Positions 24,736 to 37,502 of a stretch of DNA of 64,000 bases are shown here, piece by piece. Position 1 is the stretch's first letter, and each line of letters opens with the position of its first letter. The translations under genes were made by a program, and so were the position numbers. The notes beneath the pieces were generated by a model. That model had not been told where the DNA came from and searched no databases. It saw nothing but the letters and a program-made list of their open reading frames with translations. Source of the stretch: Paracoccaceae bacterium (GTDB lineage: Bacteria; Pseudomonadota; Alphaproteobacteria; Rhodobacterales; Rhodobacteraceae); the NCBI GenBank assembly GCA_027492585.1, contig JAPUEK010000002.1, positions 62,001 to 126,000 on the forward strand, in the 5' to 3' direction.

Positions 24736-24776
24736 AAAGCCGTGTGACCCTGACAGGTCGCGCGGCTTTCTTGCTT
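24736..24776 (+). terminator. Terminator after tRNA-Leu
   Basis: Hairpin with outer stem AAAGCCG/CGGCTTT and inner GACC..GGTC, followed by CTTGCTTTCC. It sits 11 bases after the tRNA end and separates it from the cas genes. Confidence 0.65.
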
Positions 24777-25008
24777 TCCGCTCGCGTCTTTGCAGCAGCC
24801 GTTCTTCCTTGGCCGTACTCTCTCGACATGGCGGCCCCCGGATGGCCTCCGCCCGGCGGACGTGCTGTCGATGGAATCCTGCATCCAGACGGCCAATCCG
24901 AAAGTTGAGTTTCCCGATCCGCCATGTCTGACTGCGAAAAGCATCAGAGCCGCGAGACGGCCGGATGCCCTGGCACCTGAACATCCGCTTCTCCTGCGCG
25001 AGGCATAT

Positions 25009-27510
25009 ATGTCTTTCTTCGACTGGCCCGGCAAAAGTGCTCCTCCCGGCGGTGGAATATGCCACCCCGCAGTCTGCCATATGCTCGATGTCGCGGCTGT
25101 TGCAGAGCGATTGATCGCTCCTTCCTCGTTCGAAGAGGGGCTGCGCGAGGCGTTGGTGCTGCTGGTCGCCCTGCATGATCTCGGCAAGATCAGCGACAGC
25201 TTCCGCGCGATGATCGAAACCGGATCTTCCCAGAGGTTCAGGCATTGGCAACTGACGGAGGCGTTGCTTTTCGCCCATGATGCGCGGCTCGCGGCCCGGA
25301 TCGGCGGCGGCTGGCGGCAGCGGCAGGCGCTCTACGCCTCCGCTGCGGGACATCACGGTCAGCCTTCGGGCCTCGTTCTGGGCGGTCTGCCCGGCCTGCC
25401 CGCCCGCGAAAGGGACATGCGTGCCGCTCTGGCGGATATCGGCAGCGGAATTAAGCCCGCGGGCGAGGTGATAGACCTCTTCTGTGCGCTCTGGCCCGGT
25501 GCAAGTCTGGCCGCGCTGGAGCCGGGTGCCGCCACCACGGCGCTTTCCTGGTGGTTGCCGGGGCTTTGTGCCGCGGCGGATTGGATCGGCTCGAACACGC
25601 AGTGGTTCGAGCCGGAGGCCGGACCTGTGGACCTCGGGGAGTATCTGCGCTGCGCCCGCCGTATCGCCAAGCGGGCGGTGAGCGAGGCCGGGCTCGCGGG
25701 GAGTGCTGTCAAACAGGGTCCGGTCTTCGATTTCGCGCTGCGTCCGATGCAGGCGGCCTGTGCGGAGATTTCCCTGCCGGATGGCCCGATGCTGGCGGTG
25801 ATCGAGGATGAGACCGGCGCCGGCAAGACCGAAGCCGCCCTGCTGCTCGCACATCGGATGATGCGGGCGGGCAAGGGGCGGGGGATCTATTTCGCGCTGC
25901 CGACCATGGCGACCAGCGATGCGATGTTCATCCGCGCCCGCGAGGTGGTCGGGCGGATGTTCACCGCCCCGACTCTGACGCTGGCGCATGGGCGCGCGGG
26001 CCTGTCCGCCCCGTTCCGCGACCTCGTGGTGGGCGGGCAGCAGGGAGAGGACGCGCCATCCTGCACGGGCTGGCTTGCCGAAAGCCGCCGTCGCGCGTTG
26101 CTCGCCGATGTTGGCGTGGGAACGGTGGATCAGGCGCTTCTGTCCGTCCTGCCGGTCAGGCATCAGACGCTGCGCCACTTCGGTCTCTCCTCCAAGATCC
26201 TGATCGTGGATGAGGTTCACGAGATGGGAGAACCCTATGTAGGCCGTGAGCTGGAGCGGCTCTTGCAGATGCACCGCGCCGCCGGGGGCTCGGCCATCCT
26301 GCTGACGGCGACCCTGCCGATGGCGTTGCGTGCGCGGCTTCTGGCCACTTACGGAGGGGGCAATGCCGCCCCGGCCTATCCGGCGCTGACCGTGGCGGGC
26401 GGGGCTGCGGTCACAGCCTTCGCCGAGGACCGGCGGCCGGTGAAAGGCCCGGTGCGGGTCGAACGCCTCGGCAGTGCCGAAGCCGCGGCGGATCTGCTGG
26501 CCGAAAAGGCGCGGATCGGTGCGGCCTGCGTCTGGGTCCGCAATTCGGTGGATGACGCGATTGCCGCCGTCGCCGCCCTGCGGGCGCGCGGGCTTAAGGC
26601 GCGGCTGCTTCATGCGCGCTTCGCTCTGTCTGATCGCAAGCGGATCGAGGCCGAGGTTCTGGCCCGTGCCGGCAAAGAGGGTACGGATCGGGAGGGCTTC
26701 GTTCTGGTCGGGACGCAGGTTCTCGAAGCTTCGCTCGACCTGGATTTCGATGTCATGCTTTCCGATATCGCGCCGATTGCCGCGCTGATCCAGCGGGCCG
26801 GGCGGCTTTGGCGGCATATGGACCGGCGGCCGACGGCGACGCGCCCCGTGCCGGAGCCGGTTCTGCATGTGCTGTCGCCAGATCCCGATGTGGTGCCGGA
26901 TGACCGCTGGTTGCAGGGCGCCCTCGGCAGCGGCGCTTATGTCTATGCGCCGGCGGATGTCTGGCGCAGCGCGCGCGTCCTGTTCGCCGCGGGGCAGATC
27001 GTTGCACCTCATGGGCTGCGCGGGCTGATCGAAGCGGTCTACGGGGATGAGGCCGAGGATCTGCCCGCCCCTCTTCTCGCCGCCGACCTGAAGGCCATCG
27101 GCAAAGCGGCGGCGGCCGGGACGCTGGCCTCGCACAATCTCGTCGATCTGGCGGCGGGTTATCGGGCTGCCGGGCGGGGTGACAGCGATGTGACCTATCC
27201 GACGCGCCTCGGGGCCGAGACCCGGACACTGGTTCTGGCGCGGGTGACCGGGGCCGAGCTGGTGCCATGGGCAGGGGAGGCCGCGACGGCCGGGAACTGG
27301 GCGCTTTCCGAGGTTTCGGCCCGCCGTAGCCGCCTCGACCGCCTGCCGCTGCCGGACCAATCCCTGCCCTCCATCGCGGCCATCACCAAAGACTGGCCCG
27401 ACTGGAAACGTACCGAGGCGCTTCTCTGTCCCGTGGCCGGTGACGGCACCATCTGCGCGGGCTTGCGATATGACGCAAAGTGCGGTCTGGTGTTCGTATC
27501 CCCGGAGTGA
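25009..27510 (+). CDS. cas3: CRISPR-associated nuclease/helicase Cas3 (type I-E)
   Basis: The effector that degrades DNA after Cascade finds its target. The 833-residue protein has an N-terminal HD nuclease domain with His19, His24, the HD pair His56-Asp57 in ALHDLGK and AGHHG near residue 115. The helicase follows: Walker A ETGAGKT (268-274), DEVH (401-404), TAT (433-435), then motif V GTQVLEASLDLDFD and motif VI QRAGRLWRH. All nuclease and helicase residues look intact. The ATG at 25009 is chosen because it begins the conserved MSFFDWPGK segment before the HD domain. It lies 400 bases before cas8e, the usual I-E gap that holds the Cascade promoter. Confidence 0.95.
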   Translation: MSFFDWPGKSAPPGGGICHPAVCHMLDVAAVAERLIAPSSFEEGLREALVLLVALHDLGKISDSFRAMIETGSSQRFRHWQLTEALLFAHDARLAARIGGGWRQRQALYASAAGHHGQPSGLVLGGLPGLPARERDMRAALADIGSGIKPAGEVIDLFCALWPGASLAALEPGAATTALSWWLPGLCAAADWIGSNTQWFEPEAGPVDLGEYLRCARRIAKRAVSEAGLAGSAVKQGPVFDFALRPMQAACAEISLPDGPMLAVIEDETGAGKTEAALLLAHRMMRAGKGRGIYFALPTMATSDAMFIRAREVVGRMFTAPTLTLAHGRAGLSAPFRDLVVGGQQGEDAPSCTGWLAESRRRALLADVGVGTVDQALLSVLPVRHQTLRHFGLSSKILIVDEVHEMGEPYVGRELERLLQMHRAAGGSAILLTATLPMALRARLLATYGGGNAAPAYPALTVAGGAAVTAFAEDRRPVKGPVRVERLGSAEAAADLLAEKARIGAACVWVRNSVDDAIAAVAALRARGLKARLLHARFALSDRKRIEAEVLARAGKEGTDREGFVLVGTQVLEASLDLDFDVMLSDIAPIAALIQRAGRLWRHMDRRPTATRPVPEPVLHVLSPDPDVVPDDRWLQGALGSGAYVYAPADVWRSARVLFAAGQIVAPHGLRGLIEAVYGDEAEDLPAPLLAADLKAIGKAAAAGTLASHNLVDLAAGYRAAGRGDSDVTYPTRLGAETRTLVLARVTGAELVPWAGEAATAGNWALSEVSARRSRLDRLPLPDQSLPSIAAITKDWPDWKRTEALLCPVAGDGTICAGLRYDAKCGLVFVSPE

Positions 27511-27910
27511 CGGGATGTGCAGGGGCGCGGCGCGGGGGTATTCTGCGCCAGCATATTCTGTGCGTTCGTGGAGGGGGGGCGCCTGCGCGAGACGTTCACC
27601 CGGCTGTCTGCGCTTTCGGTTTGCAGGCGCTTCACGAAGAGCTTCGGGAGAAGGTCATCAACTGCGGATCCTGAACTTGCGTTTCCGGAGGTGCCAGCCG
27701 CCCGGTCTGTGGGCGGAGGAAGCGCCGGGCATCCCGCCTGATCCACCTGATTGCCGCCCCACCCACGGGTGCAGCGCGGGGGAGGCGCAAGGCCCCCGCA
27801 GTCCCAGACGTCGCCGGCGAGGGTGCTTTGACCCATGCCCCGCGTCGACACGCCGCTTTACACAGGGGGTGGATCGGACCATGTTTCACATGGTTGTGAT
27901 CGGGATAATC
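27511..27910. other. 400-base gap between cas3 and cas8e
   Basis: No convincing gene on either strand. Short open frames exist but carry no ribosome-binding site or recognisable family. By position it should contain the promoter of the cas8e-cas2 operon; in Escherichia coli the same gap is where H-NS and LeuO act. No clear -35/-10 pair was picked out. Confidence 0.5.
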
Positions 27911-29364
27911 ATGTCGCTCAATCTGATTTCCGACCCTTGGATTCCCGTCCGTTGCTCCGATGGCTCCCTGCGGGTGATCGCTCCGTGGCAGATGGTCGCG
28001 CCGGGGATCGAGGCTCCCGATTGGCCGCGTCCTGACCTGAACATCGCCTGTCTGGAACTGCTGATCGGTCTGGTCTATCTGGCCGATCCGCCTGCCGATA
28101 TCGACGACTGGGATCGCCGGGCGGTGCCGGACCCCGACCGGCTGCGCGACCGGCTGGCGGGTTTCGCGCCAGCCTTCAACCTGCTGGGCGCGGGGCCGCT
28201 CTTCCTGCAGGATCTGGAGCCGCTGGTGGGGGAGCCGAATACCCCCGACATGCTCTTCATCGACAGTGCGGGGGCGAATACGGCGAAGAACAACGCAGAT
28301 CTGATGGTCCATCGCGGCCGTTATCCGAAGCTTGATCTGCCGCTTGCCGCGATGGCGCTTTATGCCTTTCAGGCCTTCGCGCCCTCGGGCGGGGCGGGCA
28401 ATCGCACCTCGATGCGGGGCGGCGGACCTCTGGTCACTATGGCCGATCCTGGACAGGGGCTTTGGCCGCTCGTCTGGGCCAATGTGCCTTATGGCTCGCC
28501 ACTTACGGCAGCGAGCCTGCCCTGGATGAGGGCAACCCGCGTCTCTGACACGGCGACGGAGACTGACCCGCCCGACGGGACGCTCTTCGGGCCGGAGGCC
28601 TTTTTCGGCATGCCGCGCCGGTTGCGGCTGGTGGCGGATGCCTCGGGCGTGACCGGGGTGATCCAGAAACCCTACGGCACCAATTACGCGCGCTGGAAGC
28701 ATCCGCTCTCGCCCTATTACCGCATGAAGGCAGGCGCGGACTGGCTGCCGAAGCATCCCCGCGCCGGGCGGTTCGGCTACCGCAACTGGCTGGGCATCCT
28801 TGCGCGTGAGGCGAAAAACGATCTGGCCGAACTGTCGCTGTCGCTGCGCGACTGGGGGCAGCGGCGTGGCGGCGGCTCGGTGATCGTCGCCGGTTGGGCG
28901 ATGGACAACATGAAGCCCCGCGATTTCACCCTCTCGGTCGAGCCCTTCCTCGATCTGGAGCCGGAGGCCGAGGATCGGCTGGTCGCGCTGATCCTCGGGG
29001 CGGAAGCGGCGGGTGTGGCGCTGCGTGGTGCGCTGGAGCCGGTGCTGGGTGCAGGCGAAGCGCGCGAAGCGGAGCGCGAGGCGTTTTTCAGCGCCACCGA
29101 GGCCCGTTTTGCGACGCATCTTGCATCGGTGCGGGCGGGGGCGGACCCGCGTGCCGACTGGTTGGCGGATCTGCGGGCGCAGGCCCTGAAGCAGTTCGAC
29201 GCGCTGGCGCTGCCGGGGATCGACCAGCGTGAAACCGATGGGATCAAACGCATCGTCGATGCCCGCAGGGTCCTTGGTCTCGCCTTCGCCGGCTACGGCA
29301 AGCAGGGCAAGGCGATCTTCGATGCCCTTGGGCTGGATGCGCCGGAAAAGAAAGGGAAAGCCGC

Positions 29365-29368
<4 letters not shown>
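27911..29368 (+). CDS. cas8e: Cascade large subunit Cas8e (Cse1/CasA)
   Basis: Recognises the PAM and recruits Cas3. The 485-residue protein starts with the family signature MSLNLISDPWIPV, and has FNLLGAGPLFLQDLE (about 78-92) and the nucleic-acid-facing block NRTSMRGGGPLVTM (about 162-175). Length is close to the E. coli protein (502). The ATG at 27911 is preferred over one 27 bases upstream because homologues begin at this motif. The gene overlaps cas11 by four bases. Confidence 0.95.
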
Positions 29369-30958
<1,590 letters not shown>

Positions 30959-30959
<1 letters not shown>

Positions 30960-31624
30960 TGCCGTCCTTTCTGATCTTCGGCCTGACTGCCAGCCTCGGC
31001 GCCATGGGCGAATTGGCCGGACACGAGCGGCGCGGCGCCCTGCTCTGGCCCGGTCGCTCCGCGCTGATCGGGCTCATGGCGGCGGCGCTCGGTATCCGCC
31101 GCGATGGCGACTTCTCGGGGCTGGAGGCTCTGGATGTGACGGTCGGCATCTACGACAGCGGCGCGCCCCTGCGGGACTATCACACGATCGAGACCGTGCC
31201 TTCCGCGGTTGTGAAGGCGGCCAATTCCCGGCCCGAGGCGCTGCGCGTCGCTCGCGGGCGCACGAATACCACGATCACCCTGCGCGACTACCGCGCCGGG
31301 CCGCTCTTCGGCGTGGCCGTGGCGGGGGAGGGGCTGGAGGCGATCGCGTCTGCGCTCAACTCTCCGGTTTTCACTCTGTATCTGGGCCGCAAATCCTGCC
31401 CGCTGGCCGCACCGCCCGGTGCGCGGCTGGTGGAGGCCGAGGGGGAGGAGGACGCCTTGGCGCAACTGATCCTGCCGCCGTGGCGGATGGGGGCGCGGCT
31501 CCGGAGCCTCATCGTTGCTGCCCCTGCGGGAGAGGTCGTGCATGATCAGGCCATCGACCGGGCGCATTGGCACTTCGCGCCGCGCCGCGTGATCGCGCGG
31601 CCGGCGAAGGAGGCGGAGCGTTGA
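30959..31624 (+). CDS. cas5: Cascade subunit Cas5e (CasD)
   Basis: Binds the 5' handle of the crRNA. The 221-residue RAMP protein starts MPSFLIFGLTASLGAMGELA and continues RRGALLWPGRSALIGLMAAALGI, both typical of Cas5e. LGRKSCPLAAPP lies in the C-terminal half. The ATG at 30959 overlaps the cas7 stop by one base; a GTG three bases earlier is also possible. The C-terminus overlaps the TTG start of cas6e. Confidence 0.93.
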
Positions 31625-32345
31625 CCCTCTACCTCAGCCAGATTCGCCTGTCGCGCAGCCCTTCGGTGCAGGCTCTTGCCCGGCTGTTTGCGCCCTCCGA
31701 CATGGCGGCGCGGCGCTCGGCCCAGCACAATCTCCTGTGGTCGGTCTTTTCCGACGGCCCCGACCGCCGCCGCGATTTCCTCTGGCGCGAGGAGCGGGAT
31801 GGCAGCTTTCTGACCCTTTCGGCCCGGCCGCCCGTGCAGACCGATCTCTTCGAGCCGCATCTCGTGCGTGACTTCGCCCCCGCACTTGCCGCTGGTGACC
31901 GACTCGACATCCAGCTCCGCTGCAATGCCACACGCACGGAGAAGACCGGCGGAGTATCGGCTGCGGGCAAGGAAAAGAAACGCCATGTCGATCTGGTGAT
32001 GGACGCGCTTCATGCCATTCCCGGACGCAAGGATCTGCCCGAAGATGCGGCCAGCCTGCGGGCGCCCAAGCGTCTGGATCTGGCACAGGAGGTCGCGGCC
32101 AAATGGCTGGGCCGTCAGGGCGAGAAAACCGGGTTTCGGGTGCTGGCCACGGAGGTTGCCGACTACAGTACCGAGGTCTTGCCGGGCCATCGCGGCGCCC
32201 GCAAGGGCCAGCCGCAATTCGGCATCCTCGATCTGGCGGGCCGGATCGAGGTCACCGACCCCGCGACGTTCCTTGCCCGGCTGCCAGAGGGTTTCGGTCG
32301 CGCCAAGGCCTTCGGCTGCGGTCTCATGCTGATCCGGCGTGCGGG

Positions 32346-32349
<4 letters not shown>
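31621..32349 (+). CDS. cas6e: CRISPR endoribonuclease Cas6e (Cse3/CasE)
   Basis: Cuts the pre-crRNA in each repeat and stays bound to the 3' hairpin. The 242-residue protein has the catalytic histidine in SAQHNLLWSVF (His36) and the C-terminal glycine-rich loop GFGRAKAFGCGLMLIRR. It is longer than E. coli CasE (199), mostly because of a central charged insert around TGGVSAAGKEKKRHVDL. The TTG start at 31621 is preferred: it overlaps the cas5 stop, follows GGAGG, and gives the conserved start TLYLSQIRLSRSP. Confidence 0.92.
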
Positions 32350-33595
<1,246 letters not shown>

Positions 33596-33675
33596 AGACA
33601 TACGGGAAGCCGTCAAAAATCGGTGCGCTCTTTGACATTGTGAAATAAATTGAAAATCAATCTTCTACAGGAAGA
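33596..33675 (+). promoter_or_regulatory. CRISPR leader
   Basis: An 80-base AT-richer segment between cas2 and the first repeat. It contains TTGACA at 33632-33637 and the AT-rich stretch GAAATAAATTGAAAATCAAT, which would suit an IHF-type bend and a promoter for the pre-crRNA, though no strong -10 is evident. Its position fixes repeat 1 (33676) as the insertion point for new spacers. Confidence 0.75.
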
Positions 33676-34985
33676 CTGTTCCCCGCAGACGCGGGGATGA
33701 ACCGGGTGCCTTCCTTGGTTTCGGCCATCAGGTCGACTGTTCCCCGCAGACGCGGGGATGAACCGGTTTCCAGCAGTTGCGGCCGCATTGACGACGACTG
33801 TTCCCCGCAGACGCGGGGATGAACCTGGTTTGGCGAATTTCTCGGGGCCTTGGCCGAACTGTTCCCCGCAGACGCGGGGATGAACCGGACCGCTGGTCAA
33901 CACTGGAGTTGATGAAAGACTGTTCCCCGCAGACGCGGGGATGAACCGCAGTAGTTTGCGACCGAGGGTAGGTTGTCATTCTGTTCCCCGCAGACGCGGG
34001 GATGAACCGCGGGCTTTGCGCGCCCTATCCCCTTCGGCCTTCTGTTCCCCGCAGACGCGGGGATGAACCGGCCAAGTCCGATCCCTGATGCGGCGTCCAT
34101 GTCTGTTCCCCGCAGACGCGGGGATGAACCGCATCAATGATGTTGTCCACATGGGCAGGCAGGCTGTTCCCCGCAGACGCGGGGATGAACCGTGACATTG
34201 CGCCGCGATTGCTGGAGAAATTCGCTGTTCCCCGCAGACGCGGGGATGAACCGAGTTTCGCCGCGATTTCTGCGAGACGGTGGCCCTGTTCCCCGCAGAC
34301 GCGGGGATGAACCGCGGTGTCGATGGGGCTTTCGCCTCCGGCGGGCCTGTTCCCCGCAGACGCGGGGATGAACCGCGGGCGGGTCTTGCCCGGCTCGCGC
34401 GTGATCTCTGTTCCCCGCAGACGCGGGGATGAACCGGAAAAAACGGCCACGCTCACCAAGGGCGTGACCTGTTCCCCGCAGACGCGGGGATGAACCGTTG
34501 GCGGAGGCCCGGCGACCAGTCGCGCCCGTCTGTTCCCCGCAGACGCGGGGATGAACCGGCTGGCCGCCGCCTGATATGCCGCGCCGATCCCTGTTCCCCG
34601 CAGACGCGGGGATGAACCGGCAAGCAAGACTGCGGTCGTCGGGCGGTCGGTCTGTTCCCCGCAGACGCGGGGATGAACCGTCTTTCCGGCTCTTACCGAT
34701 CTGCAGGGCGATCTGTTCCCCGCAGACGCGGGGATGAACCGGAGTTGAGGCGTTGCAGCGAAAGTATCCACCCCTGTTCCCCGCAGACGCGGGGATGAAC
34801 CGTTGCAGCAATTGGTCGGCGGCAGTTAATGGTCCTGTTCCCCGCAGACGCGGGGATGAACCGGCCGGGTCTAGCGGGCCGCGAGACGACCCATCCTGTT
34901 CCCCGCAGACGCGGGGATGAACCGCGCACATTGTTTCCATGCCGAGCGAGGTTTACCTGTTCCCCGCAGACGCGGGGATGAACCG
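33676..34985 (+). CRISPR. Type I-E CRISPR array, 22 repeats and 21 spacers
   Basis: The repeat is 29 bases, beginning CTGTTCCCCGCAGACG and ending CGGGGATGAACCG, with the palindrome CCCCGC..GCGGGG expected for Cas6e cutting. Repeat starts fall every 61 bases exactly from 33676 to 34957, so all 21 spacers are 32 bases. All 22 repeats look identical except the third, whose last base is T at 33826. Its resemblance to the E. coli I-E repeat supports the plus orientation with the leader at the cas2 end. No spacer matched another part of the window by eye. Confidence 0.98.
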
Positions 34986-35166
34986 CCCCTTAATTCTCGC
35001 GGTAATCGGCCTGAACGCTTTCGGGGTGCGCTGGACCGCAACTTCGCACTTTCGGTGCCGGTGTGATCAACCCGCGCGATCCTGTCATCGACCGGATCGC
35101 GCGCAGGCCCATACCATCACGACGGCAACATCCGAAACAGGCTGTCACATGCAGGCCCGAAGGGCT

Positions 35167-36198
35167 TCAGGCCGAAAGCTCACGCCGGACGATCTCTGCC
35201 CCCGCGTTCAGCGCGGCCAGCTTGCCTCTGGCAACGTGACGGGGCAGCGGAGCCATGCCGCAATTGGTGCAAGGGTAAAGCTTGTCGGCATCGACGAACT
35301 GAAGCGCCCTGTGCAGCACATCGGCAACTTCTTCGGGCGTCTCGATGATATCGGTTGCCACATCTATGGCCCCGACCATGACCTTCTTGCCCCGGAGAAG
35401 CCCGATCAGATCCATCGGAACGCGGGAATGCTGACATTCCAGCGAGACCATGCCGATGGAAGACTTTTGCAACCTGGGGAAGACCCGTTCATATTGCCGC
35501 CATTCCTCGCCCAGCGTCTTCTTCCAGTCGGTATTGGCCTTGATGCCGTAGCCATAGCAGATGTGAACGGCAGTCTCGCATTTCAGCCCCTCGGCCGCCC
35601 TTTCCAATGCTGCAATTCCCCAATCGTTCACCTCGTCGAAGAAGACGTTGAAGGCAGGTTCGTCGAACTGGATGATGTCAACGCCCGCAGCTTCCAATTC
35701 TCTGGCTTCCTGATTGAGAATCCCGGCAAACTCCCAGGCCAGCTTTTCACGGCTTTTGTAATGGCTGTCGTAAAGCGTATCGATCATGGTCATCGGACCC
35801 GGCAGCGCCCATTTGATGGGTTGGTCGGTCTGCCCGCGCAGAAACCTTGCATCCTCGACAAAAACGGGTTTCTGGCGCGACACGGCGCCGGTAACCGTCG
35901 GAACGCTGGCATCATAGCGATTCCGGATCCTGACCGTTTCGCGCTTTTCGAAATCCACGCCGTCGAGATGCTCGATGAATGTGGTGACGAAATGCTGGCG
36001 CGTCTGCTCGCCATCGCTGATGATGTCGATCCCGGCGTTCCGCTGATCGTTCAGAGCCACGCACAGGGCATCCCGCTTGCCCTCGGCCAATTCATCGCCC
36101 TGCAGTTTCCAGGGCGACCACAGGGTTTCGGGCCGGGCAAGCCAGGAGGGTTTGGGCAGGCTTCCTGCGGTTGCGGTGGGCAGAAGCTTGTTTATCAT
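35167..36198 (-). CDS. mesD: Folate-independent methionine synthase MesD (core-MetE)
   Basis: A 343-residue protein equivalent to only the C-terminal catalytic barrel of MetE. Zinc ligands are visible as His and Cys in VHICYG, Glu in SLECQHS and Cys in PCTNCGM. It methylates homocysteine with an unknown methyl donor rather than methyltetrahydrofolate. The adjacent DUF1852 gene is the expected partner MesX, which identifies the MesD type. The ATG at 36198 follows AAGG and gives MINKLLPTATAGSLPKPSWL. A cobalamin riboswitch upstream fits a B12-sparing enzyme. Confidence 0.88.
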   Translation of the reverse strand: MINKLLPTATAGSLPKPSWLARPETLWSPWKLQGDELAEGKRDALCVALNDQRNAGIDIISDGEQTRQHFVTTFIEHLDGVDFEKRETVRIRNRYDASVPTVTGAVSRQKPVFVEDARFLRGQTDQPIKWALPGPMTMIDTLYDSHYKSREKLAWEFAGILNQEARELEAAGVDIIQFDEPAFNVFFDEVNDWGIAALERAAEGLKCETAVHICYGYGIKANTDWKKTLGEEWRQYERVFPRLQKSSIGMVSLECQHSRVPMDLIGLLRGKKVMVGAIDVATDIIETPEEVADVLHRALQFVDADKLYPCTNCGMAPLPRHVARGKLAALNAGAEIVRRELSA

Positions 36199-36223
36199 CG
36201 GGTGACCTTGCATCTCCGGTTGA

Positions 36224-37207
36224 TCAGGCAGCGTATTGGGCGGACCATTGCTCAAGAATGTTCCGATACGGTTTTATGAAATTCTCTTCAGCATACTTGC
36301 CCTGCTCGACGGCCAGCCGGTTGCGCTCCTCCCGGTCATAGACGATCTGGGTCAGGGAATAGTCCTGATGTTTCAGGCTGGGACGATAGCAATGCCCTGC
36401 GGGTGAGTTTGCATTGTAGATCTCGGGCCGGTAGATCCTTTGGAATGTCTCCATCGTGCTTATCGTTCCGATAAGCTCAAGGCTGGAATAATCGTTGAGA
36501 AGATCGCCGGTGAAATAGAAGGCCAGGGGGGCAACGCTGTTCGGGGGCATGAAGAATCGAACCTGCATCCCCATCTTTTCGAAATACCTGTCGGTTGATG
36601 AAAAGGAGTCCTGCCGGTATTCCGCGCCCAGAAGCGGGTGTTCGTTTTCGATCCGTTGGTAGATCCTGTTGCTTGAGACGCTGAGGCAGATGGCAGGCGG
36701 CTTCTGGAAATGCGCCTTGTAGGCTGCTGAGTTCAGGAAGCCCTTGAACAGGTTTCCATGCAGATCCCCGAAATCCTCGGGCGCGCTGAACTGGGACCGG
36801 CCCTTGTTATACTGCGGCAGCAATATGCTGAAATCGTAATCGCGCACATAGGATGAAAAGTTGTTGCCGGCGATGCCCTCGATCCGTTTTCCGGTTGCCC
36901 GGTCGAGGATGGTCGGCTTCAGGATTTCGATCAGCGGAAAAGCATCGACCTGCCTTCCCTCTCCGATGCTGATTTCGGCAGAGATGATGTCCAGCTCGAC
37001 GGAATAGCGATCCGCGTTCGGATTGTCCCAATGGGCCAAGGCGTTGAACCGGTTGTCGATCATCCTGAACGCGTTGCACAGATTGTCCCGGCGCCTGTCT
37101 CCTCTGGCGAGGTTGGCGAAATTGGTCGTGGCGCGCGTGTTGTCCGGGGGGACGTAATTCTCGTCGAAGCGAATGCTCCTGATGGAATATGCGAAGTCTT
37201 TTCTCAT
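36224..37207 (-). CDS. mesX: MesX (DUF1852), oxygenase-like partner of MesD
   Basis: A 327-residue DUF1852 protein beginning MRKDFAYSIRSIRFDENYVP. In the literature on folate-independent methionine synthases, MesD needs MesX and oxygen; the chemistry of MesX is not established. Lies 25 bases upstream of mesD in the same operon. The ATG at 37207 matches the conserved N-terminus; the frame is open back to 37255 but that adds a proline-rich stretch. First gene after the cobalamin riboswitch. Confidence 0.87.
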   Translation of the reverse strand: MRKDFAYSIRSIRFDENYVPPDNTRATTNFANLARGDRRRDNLCNAFRMIDNRFNALAHWDNPNADRYSVELDIISAEISIGEGRQVDAFPLIEILKPTILDRATGKRIEGIAGNNFSSYVRDYDFSILLPQYNKGRSQFSAPEDFGDLHGNLFKGFLNSAAYKAHFQKPPAICLSVSSNRIYQRIENEHPLLGAEYRQDSFSSTDRYFEKMGMQVRFFMPPNSVAPLAFYFTGDLLNDYSSLELIGTISTMETFQRIYRPEIYNANSPAGHCYRPSLKHQDYSLTQIVYDREERNRLAVEQGKYAEENFIKPYRNILEQWSAQYAA

Positions 37208-37351
37208 CCTGACATGCCTTCTGGGCGGCCCGAGGATCGGGACCGTGAAAACCAAGTGACTCTCTGCGACGGATGTCGCAAAGCGGTGACGTCACCTTGC
37301 GGATGGACCGCTCCCGACGCGCCCACCGCGGCCGGAACAGGTGATCAATCG

Positions 37352-37502
37352 AGGCAGGTTTCCTGACTTGCGGGTCTTCGCCTTGCCCGGCCTTCCCGAC
37401 GCGAGATCAGCGCCAGTGGCAGTTCGGACAGGCTCTCCGCCTACAGTTGCGGGGGCAGTTCCGGATTCGGCGACAGCCTGACCGGATTCCCTTTTATCCG
37501 AG
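37352..37502 (-). promoter_or_regulatory. Cobalamin riboswitch upstream of mesX-mesD
   Basis: On the minus strand, in order: AAAAGGGAATCCGGTC, the stretch CTGCCCCCGCAACTGTAGG, GCCACTGG (37413-37420), GGGAAGGC, and the B12 box AGTCAGGAAACCTGCCT (37352-37368). These are the standard conserved blocks. About 145 bases separate it from mesX and hold the expression platform: a self-complementary GGTGACGTCACC and a hairpin TGCGAC-ATCC-GTCGCA are candidates. Cobalamin should switch the operon off. Confidence 0.93.

Noticed and set aside
23881-27360. A minus-strand open frame of 1159 codons across tRNA-Leu and cas3
   Set aside because: It runs through a tRNA gene and opposite to a well-supported cas3, and has low-complexity Arg/Pro-rich content.
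27195-27851. Possible minus-strand gene between cas3 and cas8e
   Set aside because: Mostly overlaps cas3 on the opposite strand, Pro/Arg/Ser-rich, no ribosome-binding site and no family resemblance.
33613-34940. Open frames across the CRISPR array giving proteins with repeated HPRVCGEQ, SSPRLRGT and FIPASAGN motifs
   Set aside because: These are translations of the repeats on the minus strand. The 61-base period makes them cycle through three frames; they are not genes.
33676-34985. Spacers targeting genes in this window
   Set aside because: Compared by eye with the phage remnants and intergenic repeats; no match was found. A full genome search is still needed to exclude self-targeting.
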